Shown here: positions 42,695 through 53,410 of the stretch, piece after piece
Position numbering within the stretch: the first letter of the stretch is position 1
Layout: each line of letters opens with the position of its first letter
Source: Zophobihabitans entericus
GTDB taxonomy: Bacteria; Pseudomonadota; Gammaproteobacteria; Enterobacterales; Orbaceae
Length of the DNA stretch: 64,000 bases
Direction: 5' to 3'
Assembly (NCBI RefSeq): GCF_011745665.1
Contig: NZ_CP050253.1
Location: forward strand, 2,145,418 to 2,209,417
Made by a program: the position numbers and the translations under genes
The notes under the pieces: model-generated
Told to the model about the DNA's origin: nothing
Seen by the model: the letters and a program-made list of their open reading frames with translations, nothing else
Database searches by the model: none

Positions 42695-44071
42695 ATGGAA
42701 CAAACAAAAACAATTTATTATGAGTTAGCTAATAAAAAAATTAGCCGGCTTTTTTGGCAATATGCGTTGCCAGCTATTATCGGGACAGTGGTTAATACAC
42801 TTTATAACATTATCGATGGTGTCTTTATCGGGCACTGGGTAGGTAATGAGGCCTTAAGTGGTTTGGGTGTAATTCTTCCTGTTATGAACCTTGCAGCCGC
42901 AATTGGTATGCTTGTTGGCGTTGGTTCAGCTAGTCGAATTTCTATCGCTCTTGGGGCTAAAGATTATCAATTAGCAGAAAAGATAGTTGGTGCATCGTTT
43001 ATTTTGACACTGGTACTGAGTGGTGCAGCACTACTTATAATGTTGTTCTTCTTAAAGCCATTACTGATGTTTGTTGGTGCCAGCGAAGTCACTTATCCAT
43101 ATGCCAGAGACTTCCTGCAAATCTTTTTACCAGGTAGTTTGTTCCTGACCCTCTGCTTTAACTTTAATAATATGATGCGTGCTTGTGGTTATCCGTTTAA
43201 AGCTATGATCACAATGTTTGTCAGTGTTATTGCTAACATCATTCTGGCGCCTATTTTTATTATTGTTTTTGGTTGGGGAATGAAAGGAGCGGCGATTGCA
43301 ACTACCATTTCTATGGCGATTAGTTTTTGCTTTGTAATGCAGCATTTCTTAACCAGTAAAAGTACAATTCGTCTGAGACTGAAGAATATCCGTTTAAACT
43401 GGATGATGGTGAAATCAATCGTACCTATCGGGTTATCACCGTTTTTTATTCAAATCGCGGCTTCAATTATTGTGGTTGTGATGAATGCACAGAGCCGTCG
43501 TTATGCACCTAGTTATGGTGTCACTGGGGATGATGCAATTGCTGCTTACGCTAACTCTAACCGTCTGATTATGTTGATTGTAATGATTGTTGTTGGATTA
43601 ACGCAAGGGATGCAGCCAATTATCGGGTATAACTTTGGTGCCAGAAACTTTGCCCGCGTAAAAGAAACACTATTTTATACCATTAAAGTGGCTACACTTT
43701 TTACTTTTAGTGGTTTTTTATTGAGCTTTTTAGCTTCGGAAACACTGGTGAGTATTTTTAGTAGTGATCAAGGTATGATTTACTTGTCTGGTATTGCTTT
43801 AAGGGATATTACTCTGGCATTTAGTGTGATTGGCTTCCAGATTGTGGTAACCAGTTTCTTCCAGTGTATTGGGATGCCAAAACAGGCTATTTTACTCAGT
43901 CTGTCCAGACAAATTTTATTCTCTATTCCGTTGCTGTTTATTGTGCCGATGTTCTTAGGTTTACAGGGAGTTTGGCTGGCAAACCCAATCGCTGATGTGA
44001 TGGCGGCAGGTGTGACTGCATTCTTGCTATTTCATCAGTTACGACGGTTTAATAAGCAGGGGATAATGTAA
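42695..44071 (+). CDS. MATE-family multidrug exporter
   Basis: The predicted protein has about 458 residues and twelve membrane segments. It shows MATE features such as LFWQYALPAIIGTVVNTLYNIIDGVFIGHWVG at the N-terminus (cut in motif terms: LPAIIG and IDGVFIGHWVG), and GLTQGMQPIIGYNFGAR in the second half. It belongs to the MepA-like branch; substrates are not predictable. The frame is open from 42632, but MEQTKTIYYELANKKISRL is the likely start; neither candidate has a clear Shine-Dalgarno. It is convergent with nifJ. Confidence 0.88.
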   Translation: MEQTKTIYYELANKKISRLFWQYALPAIIGTVVNTLYNIIDGVFIGHWVGNEALSGLGVILPVMNLAAAIGMLVGVGSASRISIALGAKDYQLAEKIVGASFILTLVLSGAALLIMLFFLKPLLMFVGASEVTYPYARDFLQIFLPGSLFLTLCFNFNNMMRACGYPFKAMITMFVSVIANIILAPIFIIVFGWGMKGAAIATTISMAISFCFVMQHFLTSKSTIRLRLKNIRLNWMMVKSIVPIGLSPFFIQIAASIIVVVMNAQSRRYAPSYGVTGDDAIAAYANSNRLIMLIVMIVVGLTQGMQPIIGYNFGARNFARVKETLFYTIKVATLFTFSGFLLSFLASETLVSIFSSDQGMIYLSGIALRDITLAFSVIGFQIVVTSFFQCIGMPKQAILLSLSRQILFSIPLLFIVPMFLGLQGVWLANPIADVMAAGVTAFLLFHQLRRFNKQGIM

Positions 44072-44116
44072 GAGTTTTGTCTTATATTTAAATTTAAGAA
44101 GGTCACGTTGTAATAA

Positions 44117-44135
44117 GCGGGGGTGTGCTACCCGC
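44117..44135. repeat. Solitary palindromic module of the composite element family
   Basis: GCGGGGGTGTGCTACCCGC is a variant of the GCGGGGCGTGCTCCCCGC module of the larger arrays. The trailing context (CCTGCTTATAATAGCACA) also matches that of the module at 60553 (CCTGCTAATACTAGCACA), so homology extends beyond the stem. It lies between the convergent MATE and nifJ genes. Confidence 0.75.
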
Positions 44136-44232
44136 TAAATATCCTGCTTATAATAGCACAGAAATAAAAACTGCAATAAAATCAAATAGTTATAATTTTA
44201 ACTCCTTGATTCTATTACAGTTATCTAAAAAC

Positions 44233-47200
44233 CTAAGCTTCCGGCGGTGTTTCTACTTCTACGTGCGTAGATAACAATTCCAGCAGCTTGTATTTCGCAT
44301 TAACCACTTTCTCTGACTCTTTATGCAGAGCACTAGTCAGTGTTGGATTTAGTGTTTCTAAGCGACGGAAACGTTGCTCCTTCATTAAGATTTCGCTCAG
44401 CATCTCACTTGATGGAGGACGAGAATCCAGTGTCAGTGCCGCTTTTCCTTCCAGATTACGTGTTGGATCAAAACGATATAATGGCCAGAATCCACTCTTC
44501 ACTAAGCCCTTCATCTGTTCATGTGAGAACGCTAAATCATAACCATGCTCTTCACACGGACTGTAAGCAATAATCAGTGACGGACCATCATAGGCTTCAG
44601 CTTCCTGAATGGCTTTAATCGTTTGGTTAAGCTGTGCACCAAGTGCAATTTGTGCCACATATACATGGCCGTACATCATGATGCTGACACCAAGATCTTT
44701 ACGGGCTTTATGTTTGCCAAGTTCGGCAAATTTAGCCACAGAACCCATTGGTGTTGCTTTTGATTGCTGACCACCCGTATTTGAATAACACTGAGTATCA
44801 AGTACTAAAATATTGACGTTTTCGGTCAGGCTCATAACATGATCAAGACCACCAAACCCAATATCATACGCCCAGCCATCACCACCAATTGCCCAGACTG
44901 ATTTATCCACCAGATAGTCTGCGTCATCAGCCAATTCTTTAGCTTTAGAAGCCGGCAGTTTAGCTAGTAATCGACGTAGTTGAGCAACTAAAGTACGTTT
45001 CTCTTCCACACTGGTTTCTTTTGCTTTTAAGCCAAGGACCAGTTCTGGTGGTAACTCTGCAGCTAACGCGTCAAGCAGACGTAACACACGCGCCTGATGC
45101 TGGTCATATGTCAGGCGGAAACCTAAGGCAAATTCAGCGTTATCTTCAAACAGAGAGTTTGCCCACGCCGGGCCACGTCCTTCTCTGTTGGTCGTATATG
45201 GTGTTGATGGTAAGTTACCACCATAAATAGATGAACAACCTGTGGCATTAGCAATGGCTAAGCGATCACCAAATAGTTGTGTTAATAGCTTGATATATGG
45301 TGTTTCACCACAGCCAGAACACGCACCAGAGAATTCAAATAGTGGAGTCAGAAGCTGTGAAGTACGAATATCAATACGTTCAATAGTATTTTTCTCTCTG
45401 TCCGGGAGAGCCTGATAGAATTCAAAATTAACTTTTTCTACTTCTAAATGCTCAAGACGAGAGTGCATATTAATCGCCTTGATCTCCATTTGATTACGGT
45501 CACGAGCAGGGCAGACTTCAACACAAAGATTACAACCAGTACAATCTTCAGGAGCAACTTGTAATACATAACGCTGACCTTTCATATCACGCGCTTTGAC
45601 TTCAAGTGAAGCTAGTGTCTCTGGTGCGCCTTCCATATCTTCAGGCGATACCACTTTGGCTCGAATGGCCGCATGTGGGCAAGCCACGACACAGTGGTTA
45701 CATTGAGTACAAAGATCAGGACGCCAGATTGGAATCTCTTCAGCAATATTACGTTTTTCCCACTTAGTTGTACCAGTTGGCCATGTACCATCAGGTGGGA
45801 AGGCGGAAACAGGTAAGGTATCACCCAGACCAGCGAGCATTGCTGCCGTAACAGTCTTTACAAAATCAGGTGCGTTATCAGGTACAACTGGTGGGCGCTC
45901 GTGACTGTTTTGGTCAAGACAACGTAAAGGAACTTGCTCCAGTGACTCAATGGCCATATTGAGTGCTTTCCAGTTACGTTCAACCAGTTCTGCACCTTTA
46001 CTGCTATAACTTTTTGAAATAACGTCACGTAATTGTTGTAATGAAAAATCGCTTTTAAAGATTTCTGATAAATAGAAGAAGGCTGATTGCATCACGGTAT
46101 TAATACGTGTTCCAAGTTCGCATTCACGGGCGATTTTAGCTGCATTAATAATATAAAAACGTGCATCTTTCTTAATTAGTTCAGCCTGTACTTCACGCGG
46201 CAAACGGTGCCATACTTCATCTTTACTATATGGCGTATTTAGCAGGAAAGTACCACCCGGACGCAGATTTTCAACAATCTGGTATTTATCAATGAATTGA
46301 TCCTGATGACAACCGATAAAGTGCGCCTGATTAATCAGATAAGCTGATTGAATTGGGTGCAGACTTACGCGTAAATGGGAAACCGTTAAGCCACCGGCTT
46401 TTTTAGAGTCGTATACAAAGTAACCCTGTACATAGAATGGTGAACTGTCACCAATAATTTTGATATTATTTTTAGTTGCTGAAACTGTACCGTCACTACC
46501 TAAACCATAGAAGAGGGCTTCCAGTTCAGATTTTTGTGGGATAGACTCTTCTGGTAGTGGTAAAGATAGACCAGTAATGTCGTCATAAATACCCACAGTA
46601 AAGCGAGGACGAGGTTTCTCAAGGCTTAATTCATTATAAATAGCCAGTACACAACGCGGATCAAACTCTTTAGAAGATAAACCATAACGTCCACCAATAA
46701 TAAGCGGCATCGTTACACTGTCACCTCGTGAAAAACTCTCTGCAAACGCGGTCATTACATCTAAATACAGAGGTTCAGCAGAAGCACCTGGTTCTTTGGT
46801 TCGGTCAAGAACAGCGATTTTCTTAACTGACTTTGGAATGACAGATAACAGGTGGCTGGCAGAGAATGGGCGGAATAGATGCACCACAACAATCCCCACT
46901 TTTTTTTGCTTCTCAAGCAGAACGTCAACTACTTCTTTACATGTACCTGCGCCAGAGCCCATCAGAATAATGATATTTTCTGCGTCAGGTGCACCATAAT
47001 ATTCAAATGGTTGATAGTAGCGGCCGGTTTCTTGTCCAAAAGCCAGCATTGCATCAACCACATGTTGATAGCCATTATCATAATAGGTATTAATCGCTTC
47101 ACGGCACTGGAAGTAGGTATCAGGATTGGCTGAAGTACCACGAATAACCGGATGATCTGGTGTTAAAGCACGATCACGTTGTGCTTTAATCGCTTCCATC

Positions 47201-47775
47201 GGAAGTAATTTTTTAATTGTTGAATCAGTAACAGGCTCAATTTTATTGATTTCATGTGAAGTTCTAAAGCCATCAAAGAAATGAATAAACGGTAAACGGC
47301 TATTCAGTGAGGCAACTTGTGAAATCAGAGCAAAATCTTGTGCCTGCTGAACTGAACTGGCAGAAAGCATAGCACAACCAGTCTGGCGTACTGCCATCAC
47401 GTCCGAGTGATCACCAAAGATAGATAATGCATGTGTTGCAACTGTTCTGGCTGCTACGTGCAGAACAAACGGTTGTAATTGCCCACCCAATTTATACAGA
47501 GTTGGGATCATTAATAGCAAGCCTTGAGATGAGGTAAAACTCGTCGCTAAGGCACCCGTTTGTAAGGCGCCATGAACGGTGGCAATCGCACCAGCCTCTG
47601 ACTGCATTTCTATAATACGTGGAACATCACCAAAAACGTTCGTTTTTTTGTATTCCGACCAGTTACTTGCTTGTTCAGCCATAGCAGAACTTGGTGTAAT
47701 TGGATAGATTGCGATGACTTCATTGGCACGATAGGCAACGGAAGAAACGGCACTATTAGCATCAGATGTGATCAT
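44233..47775 (-). CDS. nifJ: Pyruvate:flavodoxin/ferredoxin oxidoreductase
   Basis: This single-chain pyruvate:ferredoxin oxidoreductase oxidises pyruvate to acetyl-CoA and CO2 with reduction of flavodoxin or ferredoxin. From Met 47775 (MITSDANSAVSSVAYRANEV) it has 1180 residues, against 1174 for E. coli YdbK. Domains in order are a pyrimidine-binding domain (YPITPSS), the gamma region, two ferredoxin-type 4Fe-4S sites (CTQCNHCVVACPH and CTGCNLCVEVCPA), a further cluster-binding GACSGCGETPY, and the TPP-binding segment with GGDGWAYDIGFGGLDHV. A short in-frame extension to 47799 is unlikely to be used. It points to anaerobic or microaerobic pyruvate metabolism. Confidence 0.96.
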   Translation of the reverse strand: MITSDANSAVSSVAYRANEVIAIYPITPSSAMAEQASNWSEYKKTNVFGDVPRIIEMQSEAGAIATVHGALQTGALATSFTSSQGLLLMIPTLYKLGGQLQPFVLHVAARTVATHALSIFGDHSDVMAVRQTGCAMLSASSVQQAQDFALISQVASLNSRLPFIHFFDGFRTSHEINKIEPVTDSTIKKLLPMEAIKAQRDRALTPDHPVIRGTSANPDTYFQCREAINTYYDNGYQHVVDAMLAFGQETGRYYQPFEYYGAPDAENIIILMGSGAGTCKEVVDVLLEKQKKVGIVVVHLFRPFSASHLLSVIPKSVKKIAVLDRTKEPGASAEPLYLDVMTAFAESFSRGDSVTMPLIIGGRYGLSSKEFDPRCVLAIYNELSLEKPRPRFTVGIYDDITGLSLPLPEESIPQKSELEALFYGLGSDGTVSATKNNIKIIGDSSPFYVQGYFVYDSKKAGGLTVSHLRVSLHPIQSAYLINQAHFIGCHQDQFIDKYQIVENLRPGGTFLLNTPYSKDEVWHRLPREVQAELIKKDARFYIINAAKIARECELGTRINTVMQSAFFYLSEIFKSDFSLQQLRDVISKSYSSKGAELVERNWKALNMAIESLEQVPLRCLDQNSHERPPVVPDNAPDFVKTVTAAMLAGLGDTLPVSAFPPDGTWPTGTTKWEKRNIAEEIPIWRPDLCTQCNHCVVACPHAAIRAKVVSPEDMEGAPETLASLEVKARDMKGQRYVLQVAPEDCTGCNLCVEVCPARDRNQMEIKAINMHSRLEHLEVEKVNFEFYQALPDREKNTIERIDIRTSQLLTPLFEFSGACSGCGETPYIKLLTQLFGDRLAIANATGCSSIYGGNLPSTPYTTNREGRGPAWANSLFEDNAEFALGFRLTYDQHQARVLRLLDALAAELPPELVLGLKAKETSVEEKRTLVAQLRRLLAKLPASKAKELADDADYLVDKSVWAIGGDGWAYDIGFGGLDHVMSLTENVNILVLDTQCYSNTGGQQSKATPMGSVAKFAELGKHKARKDLGVSIMMYGHVYVAQIALGAQLNQTIKAIQEAEAYDGPSLIIAYSPCEEHGYDLAFSHEQMKGLVKSGFWPLYRFDPTRNLEGKAALTLDSRPPSSEMLSEILMKEQRFRRLETLNPTLTSALHKESEKVVNAKYKLLELLSTHVEVETPPEA

Positions 47776-48002
47776 GAGGAAACCTTTATAGCATGACATT
47801 AATAATATATTTGGGCTATTGTAACAGAATTTAAATAGTTTTTTACAGCAGCTTATGATGAATTGGCTTATTTCTCTGATAGTGTCAGGTCGATTTATAT
47901 CTATCAGAGTGATTAATTAAACCTTACTTGCGTTTTGAAGAAGCAGCCATATGTTAATATAAAGGCTATTTGATAGCATAAAGATCACAACAGGAGCTTA
48001 TT

Positions 48003-48701
48003 ATGATCGAAATTCGTCCGTATGCAAAACTAGGAAGCGCTAATCACGGATGGCTAAATGCCAAACACCATTTTTCTTTTGCTAATTATTATGATGCGAA
48101 TCGTATTCACTGGGGTCAATTACGCGTCTGGAATGATGATACCATCTCTCCACATAATGGTTTTTCACCTCATCCACATGAAGATATGGAAATTATAACT
48201 TATGTGTATCAGGGAGCAATTACTCATAAAGACAGCATGGGTAATGAAGGTCGTACCGAAGCTGGTGATGTACAAATTATGAGTGCTGGTACTGGTGTTA
48301 TTCATAGTGAATATAATTTGGAAGATCAAGAAACGAAGTTATTCCAAATCTGGATTATTCCTGACAAAAAAGGCAATAAACCAACCTGGGGTACACGTAG
48401 TTTTCCTAAAGCGGAGCGCCATGGTCAGTTTTCTGTCTTAGCGAGTGGTTATCCTGAGGATAGTTCAGCTTTACCCATTCAGGTGAATGCTAAAGTACTG
48501 GCAATTACCTTAAAGGCTGGGCAATCTACAGAATACACGATAGAGTCAGGTAAAAAAGCTTATTTAGTCGCAGCTAAAGGACGCTATCAAGTCAATGGAC
48601 ATGATGTGAATGCTCATGATGGGGTAGCAGTAAAAGATGAGAAAAACCTGATGATACAAGCAGTAGAAGATAGTGAAATCGTTATGGTTGAAGTTTTTTA
48701 A
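48003..48701 (+). CDS. Pirin-family (YhhW-like) bicupin protein
   Basis: This 232-residue protein belongs to the pirin family. The metal-binding residues of the N-terminal cupin lie in HPHEDMEIITYVYQG and VIHSEYN. E. coli YhhW (231 residues) has quercetin 2,3-dioxygenase activity in vitro. The physiological role is uncertain. AGGAG precedes the ATG. It is followed directly by a GC-rich palindrome and T-run that begin the second composite element array. Confidence 0.9.
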   Translation: MIEIRPYAKLGSANHGWLNAKHHFSFANYYDANRIHWGQLRVWNDDTISPHNGFSPHPHEDMEIITYVYQGAITHKDSMGNEGRTEAGDVQIMSAGTGVIHSEYNLEDQETKLFQIWIIPDKKGNKPTWGTRSFPKAERHGQFSVLASGYPEDSSALPIQVNAKVLAITLKAGQSTEYTIESGKKAYLVAAKGRYQVNGHDVNAHDGVAVKDEKNLMIQAVEDSEIVMVEVF

Positions 48702-48723
48702 AATTGTTGAAGTTAGCAAAATT

Positions 48724-49415
48724 GCGCGGCATAGCCGCGCTTTTTGTTTTGTGGCATGGTGATGGCATTAGGTTGTTGCTGTTGCGCGACGTAGTCACTC
48801 TTTTAGATCTTTGGTCTTTTGGAGTATCATCTTGTGTGTGAGCTTAGCGGTACTATTCCGCTGCGCTGAACATGCAAGCCATGTAACGCTTACTCCATAG
48901 CGCCGCTAAGCTCAGCAGGCATCCAATAACATTTACGGATAAAAGATTAAAAGATTATCTTTTATATTGTCATCTATCAGAGAGGTTTAGGGGATACACG
49001 GCATAGCCGCGTTTTGTCGCCTTAAACTGGTAAGGTCATTAGCCAGTGTATATTGCACGTTGTCGTCGCGCAGCGAGGCCCTTAGAACCGCGGATATTGA
49101 ATTTGATGGAGAGCGTATTCCATAGGTCTTAGCGAGTCCCCGAGCGGGCGCCTATGGTGTACGGTAGGCCATCAAACCCACAGAACTGGCAGTCATACCT
49201 AAAGAAACATCGTCGGGGGATGTATCCTCCGTAAACATCAAGCTCATATAAACACAGAATAAAACTGATTGCGCCCGGGCGGCGCAGTCCGCCCAACCCC
49301 AATGCTAATAACAAACACAGCACAAAGAAACGCGTCAGCGGGGCGTGCTCCCCGCCAAAATACCCTGCTAATCACATCACCAGTCATCATTGCGTATGAG
49401 CGGCGATTGCCGCTC
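48724..49415. repeat. Composite palindromic element, copy 2
   Basis: Order: GCGCGGC-ATA-GCCGCGC (48724-48740, then Ts, probably the pirin terminator); a damaged GCGCGAC unit (about 48784); the long hairpin with arms TGAGCTTAGCGG and CCGCTAAGCTCA (48839-48914); a second GCGCGGC-type unit (about 48996-49012); a decayed GCGCGAC unit (about 49054-49075); the TTTGATGG/CCATCAAA hairpin (49102-49176); GGGCGGCGCAGTCCGCCC (49277-49294); GCGGGGCGTGCTCCCCGC (49338-49355); and GAGCGGC-GATT-GCCGCTC (49398-49415). It lies between two plus-strand genes. The remaining 250 bp before deoB show nothing definite. Confidence 0.92.
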
Positions 49416-49669
49416 CAAAACCTATGATGATTGAAATCACCTATTGAATTAAGTACAGGAATCACTTTGTATTGATAAAGTATTTTCTTTATTCTCAATG
49501 ATAGGAGTAGAATATCAGGGTTGATTTTACTGAAACAGAATAAATATATTCACTAACAAACACAAATAAATGATTAAGTTAGTCGGCAATGAATGTAGCG
49601 CTAAGAATATGTTACAGAAATAAAGTCAACATTAATAAAAAGATTAATAATGATAGGCAAAGGTAGAAA

Positions 49670-50899
49670 ATGAAACGTGTATTTATTATGGTATTAGATT
49701 CCTTCGGTATTGGTTATAGCGAAGATGCAAAACGTTTTGGTGATGTCGGGGCAGATACCTTCGGTCATATCGCAAAAGAGTGTGCACTTGGTCGTGCTGA
49801 TAAAGGTCGTAAAGGACCACTAAATTTACCTAATTTAAATCGTCTTGGCTTAGCCGAAGCTGCATTTGAATCAACAGGCCAATATCCGGCAGGCATGAGT
49901 AAGCAAACAGATATTATTGGTGCTTATGGTTATGCCAGCGAACTCTCATCTGGTAAGGATACACCATCAGGCCACTGGGAAATTGCCGGAGTTCCGGTTC
50001 TGTTTGACTGGGGATATTTCACCAATCAAACCAATAGTTTCCCGCAAGATCTGCTTGATCGTATTGTTAAAAGAGCTAACTTATCTGGTTATTTAGGTAA
50101 TTGCCATTCATCAGGAACTGTCATTTTAGACGAGCTTGGTGAAGAACATATGCGTACCGGTAAGCCAATTTTCTATACTTCATCAGATTCCGTATTCCAA
50201 ATTGCCTGTCATGAAGAAACCTACGGTTTAGATAAACTTTATGAACTTTGTGAAATCGTACGTGATGAACTCAATATCGGCGATTACAATATTGGCCGTG
50301 TTATTGCACGTCCGTTCGTTGGTAACAAAAAAGGTGAGTTTGTGCGTACCGGGAATCGTCATGATTTAGCGGTTGAGCCGCCAGCACCGACTGTGCTTAA
50401 AAAACTGGTTGATGAAAAGCAGGGGCAAGTGGTATCAATTGGTAAAATTGCCGATATTTATGCTAACGTTGGGATTACCAAAAAAGTAAAAGCGACAGGC
50501 TTACCTGCACTATTTGAAGCAACTATTACTGAGATGAAATCAGCAGGTGATAACACCATCGTATTTACCAACTTTGTTGATTTTGACTCATCTTATGGTC
50601 ATCGTCGTGATGTGGCTGGATATGCAGCAGCACTTGAATATTTTGATTCAAGGGTTCCGGAGTTATTAAAATTAGTGACTAAAGATGATTTAATTATTTT
50701 CACTGCTGACCACGGTTGCGACCCGACATGGCAGGGTACAGATCATACCCGTGAACACATTCCGGCACTATTTTATAGTCCGGCGCTAAAAGCGGGCTCA
50801 CTAGGTCATCGTGAAACATTTGCCGATATCGGTCAAACCGTTGCTGATTACTTTGGTTTATCACCAATGGAATATGGTAAATCGATTTTAAAGAAATAG
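49670..50899 (+). CDS. deoB: Phosphopentomutase DeoB
   Basis: DeoB interconverts ribose or deoxyribose 1- and 5-phosphates in nucleoside salvage. It is an alkaline-phosphatase-superfamily metalloenzyme of 409 residues (E. coli 407). Metal and catalytic residues are in [13 protein letters not shown], the [11 protein letters not shown] phosphothreonine segment and [22 protein letters not shown]. In E. coli it sits in deoCABD; here it is alone, between a repeat array and zntA. The ATG follows AAAGGTAGAAA. Confidence 0.96.
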   Translation: MKRVFIMVLDSFGIGYSEDAKRFGDVGADTFGHIAKECALGRADKGRKGPLNLPNLNRLGLAEAAFESTGQYPAGMSKQTDIIGAYGYASELSSGKDTPSGHWEIAGVPVLFDWGYFTNQTNSFPQDLLDRIVKRANLSGYLGNCHSSGTVILDELGEEHMRTGKPIFYTSSDSVFQIACHEETYGLDKLYELCEIVRDELNIGDYNIGRVIARPFVGNKKGEFVRTGNRHDLAVEPPAPTVLKKLVDEKQGQVVSIGKIADIYANVGITKKVKATGLPALFEATITEMKSAGDNTIVFTNFVDFDSSYGHRRDVAGYAAALEYFDSRVPELLKLVTKDDLIIFTADHGCDPTWQGTDHTREHIPALFYSPALKAGSLGHRETFADIGQTVADYFGLSPMEYGKSILKK

Positions 50900-50920
50900 T
50901 TTAGCTGTATTTCAGATAAT

Positions 50921-50948
50921 AAAAAGCCACTTTAACTGTGGCTTTTTT
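50921..50948. terminator. Bidirectional intrinsic terminator
   Basis: AAAAAGCCAC/GTGGCTTTTT lies between the convergent deoB and zntA genes. Confidence 0.88.
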
Positions 50949-50965
50949 AATGTGACAAAACAGAA

Positions 50966-53209
50966 TTACTTATCGTATTTCTTAGTTAAAAGTCGTAGGG
51001 CATTAGCGGTAACCAGAGCTGTTGTACCTGAGTCAGCTAAAACGGCAATCCAAAGACCAGTGATCCCAAGTACGCTGGTCACTAAAAAAATAGCCTTAAA
51101 GCCCAGTGCCAGAACAATGTTTTGGCGGATATTAGCGTTAGCAGCCCGGGCTAAACGAATCAATTTAGGCAGACTCACCAGACTGTTTTTACTTAAAGCG
51201 GCATCTGCTGTTTCTAGCGCCACATCAGTACCACTACCCATAGCAATACCTACTGTTGCTGCTTTCATGGCCGGAGAGTCATTAATACCATCACCAACCA
51301 TAGCAATAGGTGTGGTCAGGTTAATTTTTTCGATCTCTTTAAGTTTATCTTCCGGTAACAGCTCAGCCCGGTATTGCATATGTAGCAGTTCAGCAATGGC
51401 GTGAGCAGAACGCTGATTATCACCTGTTAACATGATAGAACTAATGCCAAGGTCATTAAGTTCTGCAATTGCCTGACTGGCTTCCGGACGGATTTCATCA
51501 CGCAGAGCAATCAGCCCCAGAACTTGTTGACCATCAGCAACCACAATGACAGTTTTGCCTTCATCTTCAAAGTCAGATATCTGTTTTTGATGAACTGGTG
51601 TAATTGTTAACTGTAATCGTTCAGCTTTATTTGGTGAAATAATTGAAATAAGCTGCTGATGTACTTCACCCTGAATACCAATACCTGCTAGAGACTGGCG
51701 ATTTTCTGCCTGCGTAAGCTCCACATTGAGTTCTTTTGCCTTATTAATCACAGCTTTGGCCAGCGGATGATGTGAACCGGCTTCAACAGCAGCGGCTAAA
51801 TACAGAAGTTCCTCATCAGTCAGGTTATTGGTGATAATATCGGTAACTTGTGGTTTACCTTCAGTTAAAGTTCCGGTTTTATCAAAGGCAATTGTTTTAA
51901 TCTGACCAAGTAGCTCAAGCGCTGCTCCGCCTTTAATTAACACGCCATTACGCGCCGCGGCAGAAAGGGCAGAGGTGATCGCTGCAGGAGTCGAAATAAT
52001 TAGTGCACATGGACAACCAATAAGTAGTAAAGTTAATCCACGATAAATCCATGGATACCATTCTTGCCCCATAAATAGTGGTGGAATAACCGCAATAAGC
52101 AACGCAACGAGTGTGATTGACGGAGTATAGTAACGACTAAACTTATCAATAAAGCGTTCAATCGGTGCTTTGCGTTCTTCAGCATCTTCAATCAGTTGTA
52201 AAATACGATCGACTGCATTTTGTCCCGGTTCAGACACTACTTTGAGTTGTACTGTTCGGTCAATAATCAAGGAACCAGCTAAGATTTTTGCGCCACTGCG
52301 ATATTCAACCGGAATTGATTCACCGGTTAAAGCACTTTCATCAATATTGGCAATCTCACTTATGAGTTCAACGTCAGCGGGCAAGCGACTACCGGAAGAG
52401 ATCTCAATAATATCACCGGGTACCAGCGATTTACTGGAAACGACTTCACGTTTGCCATCAACGATTTTCACGGTTTCTTCTGGCATAAGTGCCATAAGGG
52501 AAGAGATACCTTTTTTAGCTTTATTGGCAGCAATGGCTTCGAGCAGCTCACCAATTAAGAACAAGAAGAGCACCATTGAGGCTTCTTCTGTTGCGCCAAT
52601 AAACATCGCACCAATAGCTGAGATACTCATCAATGTTTCAATAGCAAAAAATGAGCCGGAACGAGCTAAGTTATACGATTTTTTTAAAATGGGAATTAAC
52701 CCAATAATGGTTGAGAGAATAAAGGCATATTGCCCGTATTCCTCATTAAAGAAGCTCAGGATAAAGCTGCCTGCAATCATCACTGCAAGTACACCTAAAT
52801 GGATAAAATCTTTTTTCTCCATTGAGTGTGAGTGTTGATGATTATGTTCTTCATCATCAAGCTGGAAACTATATCCAAGCGAAGTAATCTTATTTTCAAT
52901 TGCCTGACGAGTTTTATCATCATGTTCAGAGACGCTAACTACCAGTTTTTCTGTAGAGAAAACCGTTTTGGCTTTTACCACATTAGGTAGTCCAAGCACA
53001 CCACGCTCAATTTTTTGAGCGCAGCTTGGACAATCCATACCACTAATACGCCAGGTAAATGTGTCTGTGTCTGGAGTTGTAGTTGGCTGTGTATCGTCTA
53101 CATTATTTTGATGTTCATGTTCATGTTCATGTTCATGTGAAGCGTGCTCATGGTCGTGATTTTGGTGCGAATGAGAGGTTTCATTTTCAAATTTGTTATT
53201 ATATAACAT
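50966..53209 (-). CDS. zntA: Zinc/cadmium/lead-exporting P1B-type ATPase ZntA
   Basis: ZntA pumps Zn2+, Cd2+ and Pb2+ out of the cytoplasm. Of 747 residues (E. coli 732), the first 50 are His/Glu-rich, including HEHEHEHEH encoded by a tandem hexanucleotide. A heavy-metal-associated domain follows with GMDCPSCAQK. Then come the actuator motif TGESIPVE, the membrane metal site CPCALIISTPAA, the phosphorylated aspartate in DKTGTLTEG, and MVGDGINDSPAMKAA. ZntR normally controls it, but no ZntR-type operator was recognised upstream. It is convergent with deoB. Confidence 0.95.
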   Translation of the reverse strand: MLYNNKFENETSHSHQNHDHEHASHEHEHEHEHQNNVDDTQPTTTPDTDTFTWRISGMDCPSCAQKIERGVLGLPNVVKAKTVFSTEKLVVSVSEHDDKTRQAIENKITSLGYSFQLDDEEHNHQHSHSMEKKDFIHLGVLAVMIAGSFILSFFNEEYGQYAFILSTIIGLIPILKKSYNLARSGSFFAIETLMSISAIGAMFIGATEEASMVLFLFLIGELLEAIAANKAKKGISSLMALMPEETVKIVDGKREVVSSKSLVPGDIIEISSGSRLPADVELISEIANIDESALTGESIPVEYRSGAKILAGSLIIDRTVQLKVVSEPGQNAVDRILQLIEDAEERKAPIERFIDKFSRYYTPSITLVALLIAVIPPLFMGQEWYPWIYRGLTLLLIGCPCALIISTPAAITSALSAAARNGVLIKGGAALELLGQIKTIAFDKTGTLTEGKPQVTDIITNNLTDEELLYLAAAVEAGSHHPLAKAVINKAKELNVELTQAENRQSLAGIGIQGEVHQQLISIISPNKAERLQLTITPVHQKQISDFEDEGKTVIVVADGQQVLGLIALRDEIRPEASQAIAELNDLGISSIMLTGDNQRSAHAIAELLHMQYRAELLPEDKLKEIEKINLTTPIAMVGDGINDSPAMKAATVGIAMGSGTDVALETADAALSKNSLVSLPKLIRLARAANANIRQNIVLALGFKAIFLVTSVLGITGLWIAVLADSGTTALVTANALRLLTKKYDK

Positions 53210-53410
53210 AACGTTATCCTATTTGGTTAACAATAGGGATTGTACCCCAAATAAATAAAATTAAAATCTTTTTTAATCAAATTAGCAGATTTTTTAAAAT
53301 TTGTGATGAAGTGGATTAAATTCTATTTTTAAATTAGTGTTTTATGCTAAAACCCGTTAATATGCAGAATTAGTTATCAAACCACATCAAATAAATTAAT
53401 GAGGTCAATA

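Noticed and set aside
49129-49498. Two minus-strand open frames inside the second composite repeat array
   Set aside because: They read through the GC-rich palindromes, have no ribosome site, and a similar GLRRPxAIS peptide appears in the fourth array only because the DNA repeat is shared.
53230-53250. ZntR operator in front of zntA (GGGATTGTACCCC)
   Set aside because: The short dyad does not resemble the ZntR consensus in length or sequence, so it was not called.
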